64,000 bases of DNA, taken from positions 124,001 to 188,000 of the forward strand of contig ONFF01000005.1 in assembly GCA_900317055.1 (NCBI GenBank), given 5' to 3'. Shown here in pieces: positions 51,214 to 59,223 of the stretch. The notes below the pieces were generated by a model. The model was not told the DNA's origin and made no database searches. It worked only from the letters and a program-made list of their open reading frames with translations. The position numbers and the translations under genes are program-made. Position 1 is the stretch's first letter. Each line of letters opens with the position of its first letter. The DNA is from an uncultured Bacteroidales bacterium. GTDB taxonomy: Bacteria; Bacteroidota; Bacteroidia; Bacteroidales; F082.

Positions 51214-52274
51214 AAGGTTTGGATGAATTCGACAATTTTCTTGTAAGTGTCGGGCATTTCCTTATTGATAAGAAGTAGCATCTTCTTATAGCCCGTGCCA
51301 TCGATGAGCGATACAAAATGGGCGTAGGCTTCGCGGTTGTTCTTGAGCAGGTAGTCGTGGTACGCCTTTAGGTTTTTACGCGCCATTTCGCGGTCGAGGG
51401 TGTCGGCCTTGTCGGTCTCGAAAAAGCGCGCCAAGGCATCGTTGAGCAACGAGAGTTGATGCAACTCGTATTTGTCGAGCGATTTCTTGGCTTTCTTGAA
51501 GTCGGTGAGCAGGTCGATGGGCGAAAGGTCGTCCTTGCGGAACGAAAGGAACAACTGTGCTGCCGCCTGAACGCCGATGATGCCGGCCACCACCTTCTGA
51601 TGCACGGGCAAGGGGCTGGGGATATTCTCCATCAGTCGGGCCACCTTCTCCCAGGCGCGGCGGTCGGGATCTTTGTCAAGGCCTTGGTCTTCCTTGGTGT
51701 CGGCGCTGCGGTCGAGCAACTCGGGATTGGCACCGATGAAATTGAGGATACGCTCGTCGAGACCTGTACGCGTCGCCCACAGCAACCAATCCTCCACCGT
51801 GGGACGGAAGGTATAGATATTGAAGCGCGACACCAATGCCGGGTCGAGGTCGGTGAGTTGATACTCCTCGCCGTCGTTACCCGCCGCGATGATACGGCTG
51901 CCTTCGGGCAATTCGCGACCAGCCAGCTTGCGGTTCAGCACGAGGTCCATCACCGTCTGCAAGATTTCGGGACGGGCGCGGTTGATCTCGTCCAAGAAAA
52001 GCACGATGGGTTGGCCGTCGACAGGGAACCAATAAGGTGGCATGAAAACGGTCTTGCCCGTTTTCTCGTCCTTATTGGGCAGTCCCAGTAAGTCGCCAGG
52101 GTCGCTCATCTGTCCGAGGAACAAGGTCTTCACCGGTATGCCTTTTTCCTTAAAATACCTAGTCAGAATTTGCGACTTGCCGATGCCGTGACGGCCGGTC
52201 AGCATGATGTTTTGCCATGTGGGCGTGACCTCCAAAAGGGTCATCAGTTCGGTTTCGTTAATTGCTATGGCCAT
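51210..52274 (-). CDS. MoxR-type AAA+ ATPase
   Basis: 354 residues. Walker A is LTGRHGIGKSQILTRYF, Walker B is VLFLDEINRARPEILQTVMD, then sensor 1 GSRIIAAGNDGEEYQL and the arginine segment DPALVSRFNIYTF. MoxR ATPases act as chaperones that load or remodel client complexes with a VWA partner, here the next gene, whose start overlaps this stop. The partner pair plus the flanking paralogues argue for one machine. Confidence 0.88.
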   Translation of the reverse strand: MAIAINETELMTLLEVTPTWQNIMLTGRHGIGKSQILTRYFKEKGIPVKTLFLGQMSDPGDLLGLPNKDEKTGKTVFMPPYWFPVDGQPIVLFLDEINRARPEILQTVMDLVLNRKLAGRELPEGSRIIAAGNDGEEYQLTDLDPALVSRFNIYTFRPTVEDWLLWATRTGLDERILNFIGANPELLDRSADTKEDQGLDKDPDRRAWEKVARLMENIPSPLPVHQKVVAGIIGVQAAAQLFLSFRKDDLSPIDLLTDFKKAKKSLDKYELHQLSLLNDALARFFETDKADTLDREMARKNLKAYHDYLLKNNREAYAHFVSLIDGTGYKKMLLLINKEMPDTYKKIVEFIQTL

Positions 52275-52279
52275 ATTGT

Positions 52280-53878
52280 TTATAGTTTTTGTTCGATGAA
52301 ATCAATCGCAAGGATGGGTTCGGGATCAGAATGACCATATTGTCTAATGAACTCTTGAACCGTCCTGGAAGGTAACCGTTTGCCTTCAACAGATGTCGCA
52401 ACAGGGTCTCTGGCATATACATTATGGCAATCGGCATCAACCCATCCCATTACTTCTTCTTGACTAACGATGCCACCAAATCTTTTTTCTTCTACGAAAC
52501 TAAATGCGTTATCGCTGACTACCCTAATTGTTGGTATCAAGGGTATCCGGTATCCACCATTTATTAATCGGCCGGCCTCCCAGCGGAGATACTTCATCAT
52601 TTTTCCGATAGGCTTGCCCGCATACTGCTGGGCCAATGCCTCCAATTGCTCTACGGCAGCATGATACTTTTCGTTCTGTTGCATCTGTTGGTCGTAGATG
52701 TGCAGGACTTTCAGAATCGTCTCATCCATCTTTTGGTTGACGGCGGACATCATCTTCAGATAATCAGCGAAGGCACTTAAGGGAGTGTTCTCCGTCAAAA
52801 CCAAAAAGCATTCATCATAACAGGAGTTGGGATAAAAGAAGAATTTATTAAAATGAGCTAACAAACGGGAGTTAGCACCTTGGTACTTCAATATGACATC
52901 GGTTTTTCCTAAAACCACCAACTCCACTTCCTGCAATCCGACACTTTCCAAATAAGGGCGTAAGCACTCTTCCACAAATTTATCAGAGCAGGAGTGCCTG
53001 ACGCTAAACTTCTCCAATGTCTCAGTTTGATCCCTCAACGACCGCTCCTGGGCGGCATCGAAAAATTTCTTGACAGCCGACTTCCAAGGGCGGCTCACCT
53101 GCTCAATGATTTTGTCAACGTTATAGTCCTTGGTGATGTATTCCGGGATTTTCTTCTGCAACTTCTTCTCGTTCCAGGGTTCAAACTCAATGCCGTCAAC
53201 CAGAGCGGCCTCCATGGTGCGGAGTCTCAGTTTCTTGGCATAGTAGTTGAATTCTTCCTGCCGCAGTTCCCATTCGGCAGCCATTTCCATCAACAGCGTG
53301 GCAATGTTCAGGGTGCTGAAACCTGTCTCCTCCAATCTCAAATCGGAAATGGACAGTTGCTTGCAAGGCACGAGTTCATACAGGGCAAAAGGCTGCTGTA
53401 GATAAGTATAGCGGTAGATAGCCATCGTTACCTCTCGGTAATTGATGGTGCAGGTTTCCAAATCGGTAAACTTTTCATATAAATCACGACGATTTTTGGC
53501 AACGTCAAGCATGTCTCCGTATGCTATTTCAAGTGGTTGCTGACCAACGATATTCTTCTTGCTTATTGTCATCGTTAAAGAACTGACATCGGCACCCTCT
53601 GCTTGCATGGCCTCAATAAGTCCTTGTTCTGAAAAAGAGAAGTGCATATTAGAACCCCATCGTGCTATGGGATTCTGAACAGTCCGATGCTCATCCAGAA
53701 GGCTGCGCACCTCATCTCTTTTCATATGGCCATAGACAATCTCGCTTCGAATTGCCTCCAACTGCATGTGCTTTTGGGCAAAGCGTTTGGCTTTGGCCGC
53801 CCACGACTTTTTGCTTTTGGCGGTTTTTTCTTTCCAATATTCGGTGAAACTCCTCTTAGAATTGTTATTGCGTTGCAA
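52280..53878 (-). CDS. Uncharacterised protein, long member of the MoxR-linked paralogue pair
   Basis: 532 residues, soluble and alpha/beta. The N-terminus YWKEKTAKSKKSWAAKAKRF matches the start of the 276-residue paralogue. The middle carries WKSAVKKFFDAAQ, ECLRPYLESVGLQEVELVVL and KFFFYPNSCYDECFLV, all collinear with it. The first 200 residues hold extra sequence the short protein lacks. First gene of the operon that continues into MoxR (5-base gap) and VWA. No known family. Confidence 0.65.
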   Translation of the reverse strand: MQRNNNSKRSFTEYWKEKTAKSKKSWAAKAKRFAQKHMQLEAIRSEIVYGHMKRDEVRSLLDEHRTVQNPIARWGSNMHFSFSEQGLIEAMQAEGADVSSLTMTISKKNIVGQQPLEIAYGDMLDVAKNRRDLYEKFTDLETCTINYREVTMAIYRYTYLQQPFALYELVPCKQLSISDLRLEETGFSTLNIATLLMEMAAEWELRQEEFNYYAKKLRLRTMEAALVDGIEFEPWNEKKLQKKIPEYITKDYNVDKIIEQVSRPWKSAVKKFFDAAQERSLRDQTETLEKFSVRHSCSDKFVEECLRPYLESVGLQEVELVVLGKTDVILKYQGANSRLLAHFNKFFFYPNSCYDECFLVLTENTPLSAFADYLKMMSAVNQKMDETILKVLHIYDQQMQQNEKYHAAVEQLEALAQQYAGKPIGKMMKYLRWEAGRLINGGYRIPLIPTIRVVSDNAFSFVEEKRFGGIVSQEEVMGWVDADCHNVYARDPVATSVEGKRLPSRTVQEFIRQYGHSDPEPILAIDFIEQKL

Positions 53879-53924
53879 AGATGTATGCGGTTATTAAAAG
53901 TTAGTATGATTCAATTTGACGCTA

Positions 53925-53955
53925 CAAATATAGTACTATTGTCTAAAAATTCAAA
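53925..53955 (-). promoter_or_regulatory. Island promoter family, upstream of the MoxR operon
   Basis: TTTG (53952-53955), spacer AATTTTTAGACAATAGTAC, then TATATTTG (53925-53932). Spacing is 19 bases. 47 bases before the ATG. Confidence 0.8.
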
Positions 53956-53964
53956 AATTGCAGC

Positions 53965-53995
53965 AAAAAAGTGGAGCGGATTCCCACCGCTCCAC
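53965..53995 (-). terminator. Terminator of the AAA+ gene
   Basis: On the minus strand GTGGAGCGG pairs with CCGCTCCAC (9 bp) around a 7-base loop, followed by six T. It shares GTGGAGC with the terminator at 48434 and is 10 bases from the next promoter. Confidence 0.88.
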
Positions 53996-54005
53996 CTGTG
54001 ACAGT

Positions 54006-55673
54006 TTAAAACCCAATCCTCTTTCGCGTAACGCCATTGTTCAGCTGTTCGCAGCGGCAGTAGCTTTCAAGCACAGGAAGCATCTCGTCAGCGGTGCCAT
54101 AGAGGATGCTGTTGATGGCGTGCTTTCGGGCCACGTTCTCGATTTGGCCACCGCTGAAGTCGAAGTGCTCGGCCAGGATGGCAGCATCGCTGGCGTTCAA
54201 CTCAGGGATCATCTGTTGCCAGATCTTGCCGCGCACCGTGGCATCAGGCTTGTCGAACCTGATCTTGTAGAGGAATCGACGCTCAAAGGCACTGTCGAGG
54301 TTCTCGGTGAGGTTGGTGGTGGCAATCATGATGCCGTCCAAGGTCTCCATCTCCTGCAGGATGATGTTCTGGATGGTGTTCTCCATCTTGTCCACCGCGT
54401 CTTCGGCACCAGCCTTGCGGATGCCAATGATGGCGTCGGCCTCGTTGAAGAGCAGTATTGGGGCTTTCTCGGCACGCTGCACGAGGCTGCGGTAACGGTC
54501 GAACAAGGCCTTGATGTTCTTCTCCGAGTCACCCACCCACTTGCTCTTGATGCTCGGCACATCGACAGTCATGATGGAACGTCCCGTAAGGCGGGCCAGC
54601 TGATAGACGGTCTCGGTCTTTCCCGTGCCCGGACCGCCATGAAACAGACAGGTGAAGCCCTGTCGGAAACCGCGCTGCTGCATGCGCTCACGGATCTTGG
54701 TATATTGCTCCGGCTCAAAGAAACGGTTGAGTTCCTCCACCTGATGCTGAACGGTCTCAGTGTAGTACATGGTCTTAGGCGTGAGTTGGTCAGGCTCAAT
54801 CACATCGGCGAGGTGTTCCTCCGTGGTAGTGTTGATTTTCAGCTCGGCAAGCAAATCGCGCTTGGCCTCCTCGGTCAGTTTGAATTGCGTGTTGTTGACG
54901 ATACCATCCTCGCAGCGGAACTCGATAAGTTTGGCCATTTGAAGCGTGTGACTGTCGCTGCGCAAAGCGGCCTTGGCGTTGTTGAAGTCGGCACTGTTGT
55001 TGAAGACGTCCTCCATTTGTCCGAAACGGATGTCATCGTCGCACTTACAGATCAGATAGTAGCAAAACAACACGAGGAGCAATTCATCGGTCTCCTGAAG
55101 ATGCAGCCGCTTCACCTTTTGGCCGAAGGCCACCTGCGGGTTGTCGTCGAACAGCCTGTTCATCTCCTCATACAGCTCTTGTGGACTGATGGCATTGTCA
55201 TCAAGGTCGTTGAACCATTGTTCCAGCATCTCGAACATGCCGGCACAGTCAAGGCCTTTGTGGACGGGCAGCTGATACACTTCGTTGTGCTTCAGGCAGC
55301 GAATCACAGGTGCAGGCACATCGAAGTCATCCTCGTCCTTCACGTCACGGAAACGCAGCAGGCGGCGATGCACCAATGTGTCGATGTCGTTGGCGAAAGC
55401 CAACACGGCGATGTTGCCAAGGTCGAGGTGACGGGCCAAGTCGCGGTAATCCACACGATAAGGACCTTCGTCCATGCAGATGGCAAAAATGACGGCTTGC
55501 CGCTCGCTGATGCCGTATTGTTCAGCGAGGAACTTGATTTCCGCCTCGGAGGCTTTCAAGAAGTCTACGCTCATCTTGGAGTCCCTGGAGCGTTCAGCAA
55601 CGGTCTCGATGGCCTGAAGGAGAGTTAGGTTTTGATTTTTACGGGTCTTGGTGGTGGCGTTTTTCTTTTCCAT
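54006..55673 (-). CDS. AAA+ ATPase with unknown N-terminal domain
   Basis: 555 residues. Residues 1-300 are a helical, acidic N-terminal region without a name. The AAA module has Walker A LFHGGPGTGKTETVY, Walker B ILLFNEADAIIG (Asn in place of the usual Asp, which some bacterial relatives share), SRH-type NLDSAFERRFLYKIRF and a small C-terminal helical lid. It looks like an FtsH/ATAD-type unfoldase core without a protease. Own promoter and terminator; it lies at the head of the MoxR module. A partner role is inferred from position only. Confidence 0.78.
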   Translation of the reverse strand: MEKKNATTKTRKNQNLTLLQAIETVAERSRDSKMSVDFLKASEAEIKFLAEQYGISERQAVIFAICMDEGPYRVDYRDLARHLDLGNIAVLAFANDIDTLVHRRLLRFRDVKDEDDFDVPAPVIRCLKHNEVYQLPVHKGLDCAGMFEMLEQWFNDLDDNAISPQELYEEMNRLFDDNPQVAFGQKVKRLHLQETDELLLVLFCYYLICKCDDDIRFGQMEDVFNNSADFNNAKAALRSDSHTLQMAKLIEFRCEDGIVNNTQFKLTEEAKRDLLAELKINTTTEEHLADVIEPDQLTPKTMYYTETVQHQVEELNRFFEPEQYTKIRERMQQRGFRQGFTCLFHGGPGTGKTETVYQLARLTGRSIMTVDVPSIKSKWVGDSEKNIKALFDRYRSLVQRAEKAPILLFNEADAIIGIRKAGAEDAVDKMENTIQNIILQEMETLDGIMIATTNLTENLDSAFERRFLYKIRFDKPDATVRGKIWQQMIPELNASDAAILAEHFDFSGGQIENVARKHAINSILYGTADEMLPVLESYCRCEQLNNGVTRKRIGF

Positions 55674-55701
55674 AGGTATCCTTAAGTTTAGTGGTTTAGG
55701 A

Positions 55702-55732
55702 TACTTATAGTAACTTTTTGCCGAAAATTAAA
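55702..55732 (-). promoter_or_regulatory. Island promoter family, degenerate copy
   Basis: TTTA (55729-55732), AATTTTCGG..AAAAGTTAC-like sequence follows with shifts, then TATAAGTA. It is the last and weakest copy, 29 bases before the AAA+ gene, marking the right edge of the island. Confidence 0.45.
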
Positions 55733-55765
55733 AAAAAGTAGCAACTTTTTTTTCAGGAGTGCTCC
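55733..55765 (-). terminator. Hairpin and T-run after the ComEA-like gene
   Basis: On the minus strand AGGAG-CA-CTCCT is followed by a second small hairpin and a run of eight T. It separates the ComEA-like gene from the island. Confidence 0.6.
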
Positions 55766-56692
55766 TCAATACTTCACATACTGCTCCAAAAGCGGGTTCA
55801 CCTCCCCTTCTTCCTTGAGCAATGCCTCCAGTTGCGCCCAGTTTTTGATCATGCCACGCTTCTCGCGTTGGTTGACTATGCGCTTCACCTGCTCGTAGCT
55901 GAGGTAAGGATGATGCACTAAGGTCTTGAAATCCGCACGGTTGACATCGACTTTCCGAATCTCAATGGCACCTAAATTAATATAAGGTTGTATGGCTGCA
56001 AAACGCGCATCGTCCATGCCTTTTACATCGCGGAGTTGCTCCTTGTCGACGAAACCGCCCAACTTCTCGCGGAACTCGATGATGCGCACTGCCGTGTAAG
56101 GGCCTATCTGCGGCAACTCCACCAAGGTGGTCGAGTCTACCGTATTCAAGTCGACGATGGGAATGGCTTTCTTTTCGGAAGGAGTGGATGCTGCGGTCGT
56201 TGAGCCTGTCGAAACGCCGCTTTGAGATGTAGCTTTAGTATTGGTGTTTTTCCCTCTTGAAACCTCAGGCAACACAATGAAAGGTTCCAGCTGCGCAAAC
56301 TCTTCCTCGCTGATGGTGTAAAGCTTGCCCAAGTCGTTTTTCGAATAAAACTTGCCGCCTTTGGCCTTGTAGTTCATGATGTTGCGCACCTGACGGTCAG
56401 TGAGACCCATTTGCAGCCATTCCTCTTCCGTGAGGGTATTGGGATTGAAGGGAAAAGGATGCAGCTCCGCCTCCTCTTGAGGCTTCTCAGCTTGTTGCTG
56501 TTGTTGCTGCTCGATGGCCGCCTGGCGCAATGCCAACAAAGAATCCAGGTTGTGCAAGGAGGCATCACTCAGCGACTTGCGCGACGGACGAAACAGACAG
56601 GCCAAAATCAATACCAGTATCACTGCCAGTATCGTAATGATGGCAACGCGCTCGCCTTTGCTGAAGGAAAACCATTTGCGCAAGGAATCCAT
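55766..56692 (-). CDS. ComEA-like helix-hairpin-helix protein
   Basis: 308 residues. One N-terminal transmembrane helix (about 17-34) and a Q-rich linker precede repeated HhH units: WLQMGLTDRQVRNIMNYKAK, VDLNTVDSTTLVELPQIGPY, VDVNRADFKTLVHHPYLSY. Proteins of this type bind double-stranded DNA in the periplasm during uptake or serve in envelope DNA contact. The linker GVSTGST near residue 161 is encoded by a copy of the TTCGACAGGCTCA repeat. The next gene upstream is an NSS transporter, separated by a double repeat. Confidence 0.8.
   Translation of the reverse strand: MDSLRKWFSFSKGERVAIITILAVILVLILACLFRPSRKSLSDASLHNLDSLLALRQAAIEQQQQQQAEKPQEEAELHPFPFNPNTLTEEEWLQMGLTDRQVRNIMNYKAKGGKFYSKNDLGKLYTISEEEFAQLEPFIVLPEVSRGKNTNTKATSQSGVSTGSTTAASTPSEKKAIPIVDLNTVDSTTLVELPQIGPYTAVRIIEFREKLGGFVDKEQLRDVKGMDDARFAAIQPYINLGAIEIRKVDVNRADFKTLVHHPYLSYEQVKRIVNQREKRGMIKNWAQLEALLKEEGEVNPLLEQYVKY
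56199..56218. repeat. TTCGACAGGCTCA-family repeat inside the ComEA-like gene
   Basis: GTTGAGCCTGTCGAAACGCC on the plus strand lies in frame within a Ser/Thr-rich linker between HhH units, coding GVSTGST. Confidence 0.8.
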
Positions 56693-56705
56693 ATTCTTTG
56701 GTTTC

Positions 56706-56757
56706 GGGCCCTTCGACAGGCTCAGGGTCTCTCGGCCGTTGAGCCTGTCGAAACGCC
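56706..56757. repeat. Inverted pair of TTCGACAGGCTCA repeats
   Basis: TTCGACAGGCTCA (56712-56724) and TGAGCCTGTCGAA (56740-56752) form a 13-bp perfect inverted pair with a 15-base loop. Outer GGC/GCC can also pair. It sits between the transporter stop and the ComEA-like start, on the transcript path, and could act like a REP/BIME hairpin. Confidence 0.88.
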
Positions 56758-56762
56758 GACTT

Positions 56763-58115
56763 TTAGTTAATCAATCCTCTGATGAACACAATCGTGATGG
56801 CAATGGGAGCCAGATATCGAATAATAAAGAAGATAATCTTTTTCAACGATGCCTTGATGGTACCCTCGTTGGTCACCTCCTCGAAGAACTTGGCCTTGCC
56901 CAATCGCCAACCCACGAAGATGACAATCAACACGCCACCGAGGGGCAAGAGGATATTGGATGAGACAAAATCCATGAGGTCGAAGACCGTTCTGCCGCCA
57001 ATGACAAAGGGCGTGTTCTCCATCAGGCTCAACGAAGCAAAACTACCGATGAATAGCGTGGCTACACAAGCCCATACCGTCGACCACTTGCGGTTAATAT
57101 GAAGTTCCTCGGAGAGGTAGGCCACCACAACCTCAAGTAGCGAAATCGTGGAAGTCAGCGCGGCAATGGCCAACAGCACGAAGAAGATGATGCAGAAGAT
57201 ATAGCCTCCTGTCATCTGGTTGAAAATCATCGGTATCGTGTTGAACACCAGCCCCATGCCTGCTGTCGGGCGGATGCCAAACGAGAAAGCCGCAGGGAAG
57301 ATGACGAGACCCGCCAACACCGCAATCAAGGTGTCGGCAAGCACCACGGAAAAGGCGGTGGAAGTCAAGTTGTCTTTTTTCTTGATGTATGAACCATAAG
57401 TAATGAGTGCTCCCATGCCGAGACTCAACGAGAAGAAGCCTTGGCCCAAAGCACTGATAAGGACATTTCCATCGATTTTAGAGAAATCCGGATGGAATAG
57501 GAACGACAATCCTTCTTTGGCCCCTGGTAGCGTAACAGAGCGTATACCCAAGACAATCAGGATGACCAAAAGCAGCGGCATAAGGATTTTTGCGTATCTC
57601 TCAATGCCATTTTGCACTCCTTTGAAGACCACAAAGCCGGTCAGGAATATGAAGATGGCCTGCCACATCACATTGCGCCAGCCCATATTGTGGAAGTCGG
57701 CAAAGTCTTGCTCCATGGCTGCCAAATCCTTGCCTTGGAACGAGTTGGACACTGCCTTGATGATGTATTCCAAAGTCCAGCCCGACACGGTGGAATAGAA
57801 CGCAAAAATGATGAAACCACACAACACACCCATATAGCCAACAATCGACCACGCCGACTTAGGCGCCAGCTTCTTGAAGGCTCCGACGGCATTGCTTTGT
57901 GAGCGGCGACCGATGACCAACTCCGACAGCATCACGGGGATGCCGAGGAAGATGACCACGGCGAGATAGACCAACAAGAAGGCCGCACCTCCGTTGTTGC
58001 CCAACTCGCAAGGGAAACGGTAGATATTGCCCAATCCGATGGCCGAGCCAGCAGCAGCGGCAATAATGCCTATTTTCGAGCCAAAGCCATCGCGTTTCTT
58101 TTTTTCTTCAGCCAT
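56763..58115 (-). CDS. Sodium-dependent NSS-family transporter
   Basis: 450 residues, 11-12 transmembrane helices. The start GSKIGIIAAAAGSAIGLGNI with the unwound TM1 and YRFPCELGNNGGAAF, then IPVMLSELVIGRRSQ, is the NSS hallmark. It imports amino acids or related compounds with Na+; the substrate cannot be told. It begins 3 bases after the upp stop, an unusual pairing, as uracil carriers belong to other families. Confidence 0.9.
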   Translation of the reverse strand: MAEEKKKRDGFGSKIGIIAAAAGSAIGLGNIYRFPCELGNNGGAAFLLVYLAVVIFLGIPVMLSELVIGRRSQSNAVGAFKKLAPKSAWSIVGYMGVLCGFIIFAFYSTVSGWTLEYIIKAVSNSFQGKDLAAMEQDFADFHNMGWRNVMWQAIFIFLTGFVVFKGVQNGIERYAKILMPLLLVILIVLGIRSVTLPGAKEGLSFLFHPDFSKIDGNVLISALGQGFFSLSLGMGALITYGSYIKKKDNLTSTAFSVVLADTLIAVLAGLVIFPAAFSFGIRPTAGMGLVFNTIPMIFNQMTGGYIFCIIFFVLLAIAALTSTISLLEVVVAYLSEELHINRKWSTVWACVATLFIGSFASLSLMENTPFVIGGRTVFDLMDFVSSNILLPLGGVLIVIFVGWRLGKAKFFEEVTNEGTIKASLKKIIFFIIRYLAPIAITIVFIRGLIN

Positions 58116-58118
58116 GGC

Positions 58119-58778
58119 TTAACGCTTTTCACCATACGCAAGGTCACCCACATCGCCGATGCCAGGGACGACATAGGCACGGGCCGTCAGCTCCTCGTCG
58201 ATGCTGCCCACCCAGATGGTGACGGGCAGGCGCGACATGGTACGCTCCACATAGTCCAAACCATCCTGGCTAGCTACAGCAACAGCGATATGGATCTCCT
58301 TAGGCATCATATCCTCCATCAGACCGTTCAAAGTCTTCACGATAGACTCGCCCGTCGCCAATAGCGGATCACAGACAATCAGGACACGGTCCTCAATATC
58401 GGGAGAAGAGAAATATTCAACGCGTATCTCAGAGTCCTCCTCGTTCTTGTCATATTTGCGGTAGGCCGCGATGAAGGCGCTGTCCGCTTGGTCAAACATG
58501 CTGAGCATTCCATTGTGGAACGGCAAGCCAGCACGCAAGATGGTAGCGATAACGGGTTGCTCGTGCATCGTCCGTATCTGCTTTATTCCCAAAGGGGTAG
58601 TCACCTCTTCATCATCGTATTCAAAGGCTTTGCTGATTTCGTAAGCCATGACTTCGCCAATGCGTTCGAGGTTGCGGCGGAAGCGCATACGGTCCTGCTG
58701 AATGACAGCATCTCGGAGTTCAGCCATATATTGGTTGAAGACACTGTCGGTTTTCTCTAAATTGTGAATTTCTATCAT
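58119..58778 (-). CDS. upp: Uracil phosphoribosyltransferase
   Basis: 219 residues from ATG 58778 (MIEIHNLEKTDSVFNQYMAE). A frame to 58817 crosses the -7 box and is rejected. The PRPP loop is VLIVCDPLLATGESI and the uracil-binding end is YVVPGIGDVGDLAYG. It makes UMP from uracil and PRPP for pyrimidine salvage. First gene of a unit with the NSS transporter. Confidence 0.92.
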   Translation of the reverse strand: MIEIHNLEKTDSVFNQYMAELRDAVIQQDRMRFRRNLERIGEVMAYEISKAFEYDDEEVTTPLGIKQIRTMHEQPVIATILRAGLPFHNGMLSMFDQADSAFIAAYRKYDKNEEDSEIRVEYFSSPDIEDRVLIVCDPLLATGESIVKTLNGLMEDMMPKEIHIAVAVASQDGLDYVERTMSRLPVTIWVGSIDEELTARAYVVPGIGDVGDLAYGEKR

Positions 58779-58795
58779 AGTGTTGGTATTTGCCA

Positions 58796-58829
58796 CAAAG
58801 ATAGAGAAAAGAAACAAATCATTCGCAAA
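58796..58829 (-). promoter_or_regulatory. Promoter of upp
   Basis: TATCTTTG at 58796-58803 on the minus strand with TTTG (58826-58829) 22 bases upstream. It fixes the start at 58778. Confidence 0.6.
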
Positions 58830-58856
58830 TCTGTCATTATTTTTTTTCAGATGCTA

Positions 58857-58885
58857 TTGCGCGTTACAAAATTTACCTATTTTTG
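58857..58885 (+). promoter_or_regulatory. Promoter of the small charged protein gene
   Basis: TTG (58857-58859), 18 bases, then TATTTTTG (58878-58885). 55 bases before the ATG. Confidence 0.6.
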
Positions 58886-58940
58886 CATTACTAAAACTCT
58901 AAAACATTTACACGAAAAATAAAAGAAAGGGACAAACACC

Positions 58941-59141
58941 ATGGCAGGAGACTTGAAAGAAAACTGGAAAAAAGTCGGTAAAGACTGGGCTTCGTTGGGT
59001 GAGGATTTAGGCAAATCGCTCATCAAATCGGTGAAGGCCGGAGTGAGTGCGGCAACCAAATGGGCAGAAGACGAGCCTGAAAAAGAAGCTGAAGACAAGG
59101 CCGAGGAAACCAAAGAAGAAGAGCCCAAGGCTGAAAAATAA
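58941..59141 (+). CDS. Small charged protein of unknown function (66 aa)
   Basis: 66 residues. An amphipathic N-terminal half (WKKVGKDWASLGEDLGKSLI) is followed by a strongly acidic Glu/Lys tail (EDEPEKEAEDKAEETKEEEP). No family named, but similar short proteins with a helix and charged tail occur in many Bacteroidota. Own promoter; stands alone between upp and the acyltransferase gene. A 7-bp hairpin CACAGAC/GTCTGTG at 59197-59217 lies after it, without a T-run. Confidence 0.6.
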   Translation: MAGDLKENWKKVGKDWASLGEDLGKSLIKSVKAGVSAATKWAEDEPEKEAEDKAEETKEEEPKAEK

Positions 59142-59223
59142 CAGCACTTTAACGCTATCGCTTCACAACAACCAAGTTAGTTGAAATGCTTTGGAACACA
59201 GACAAGTTGCGTCTGTGCGTTGT

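Noticed and set aside
53958-55628. 556-codon open frame on the plus strand, antisense to the AAA+ ATPase gene
   Set aside because: The minus-strand frame has full AAA+ motifs; the plus-strand translation is low in motifs and arises from codon bias.
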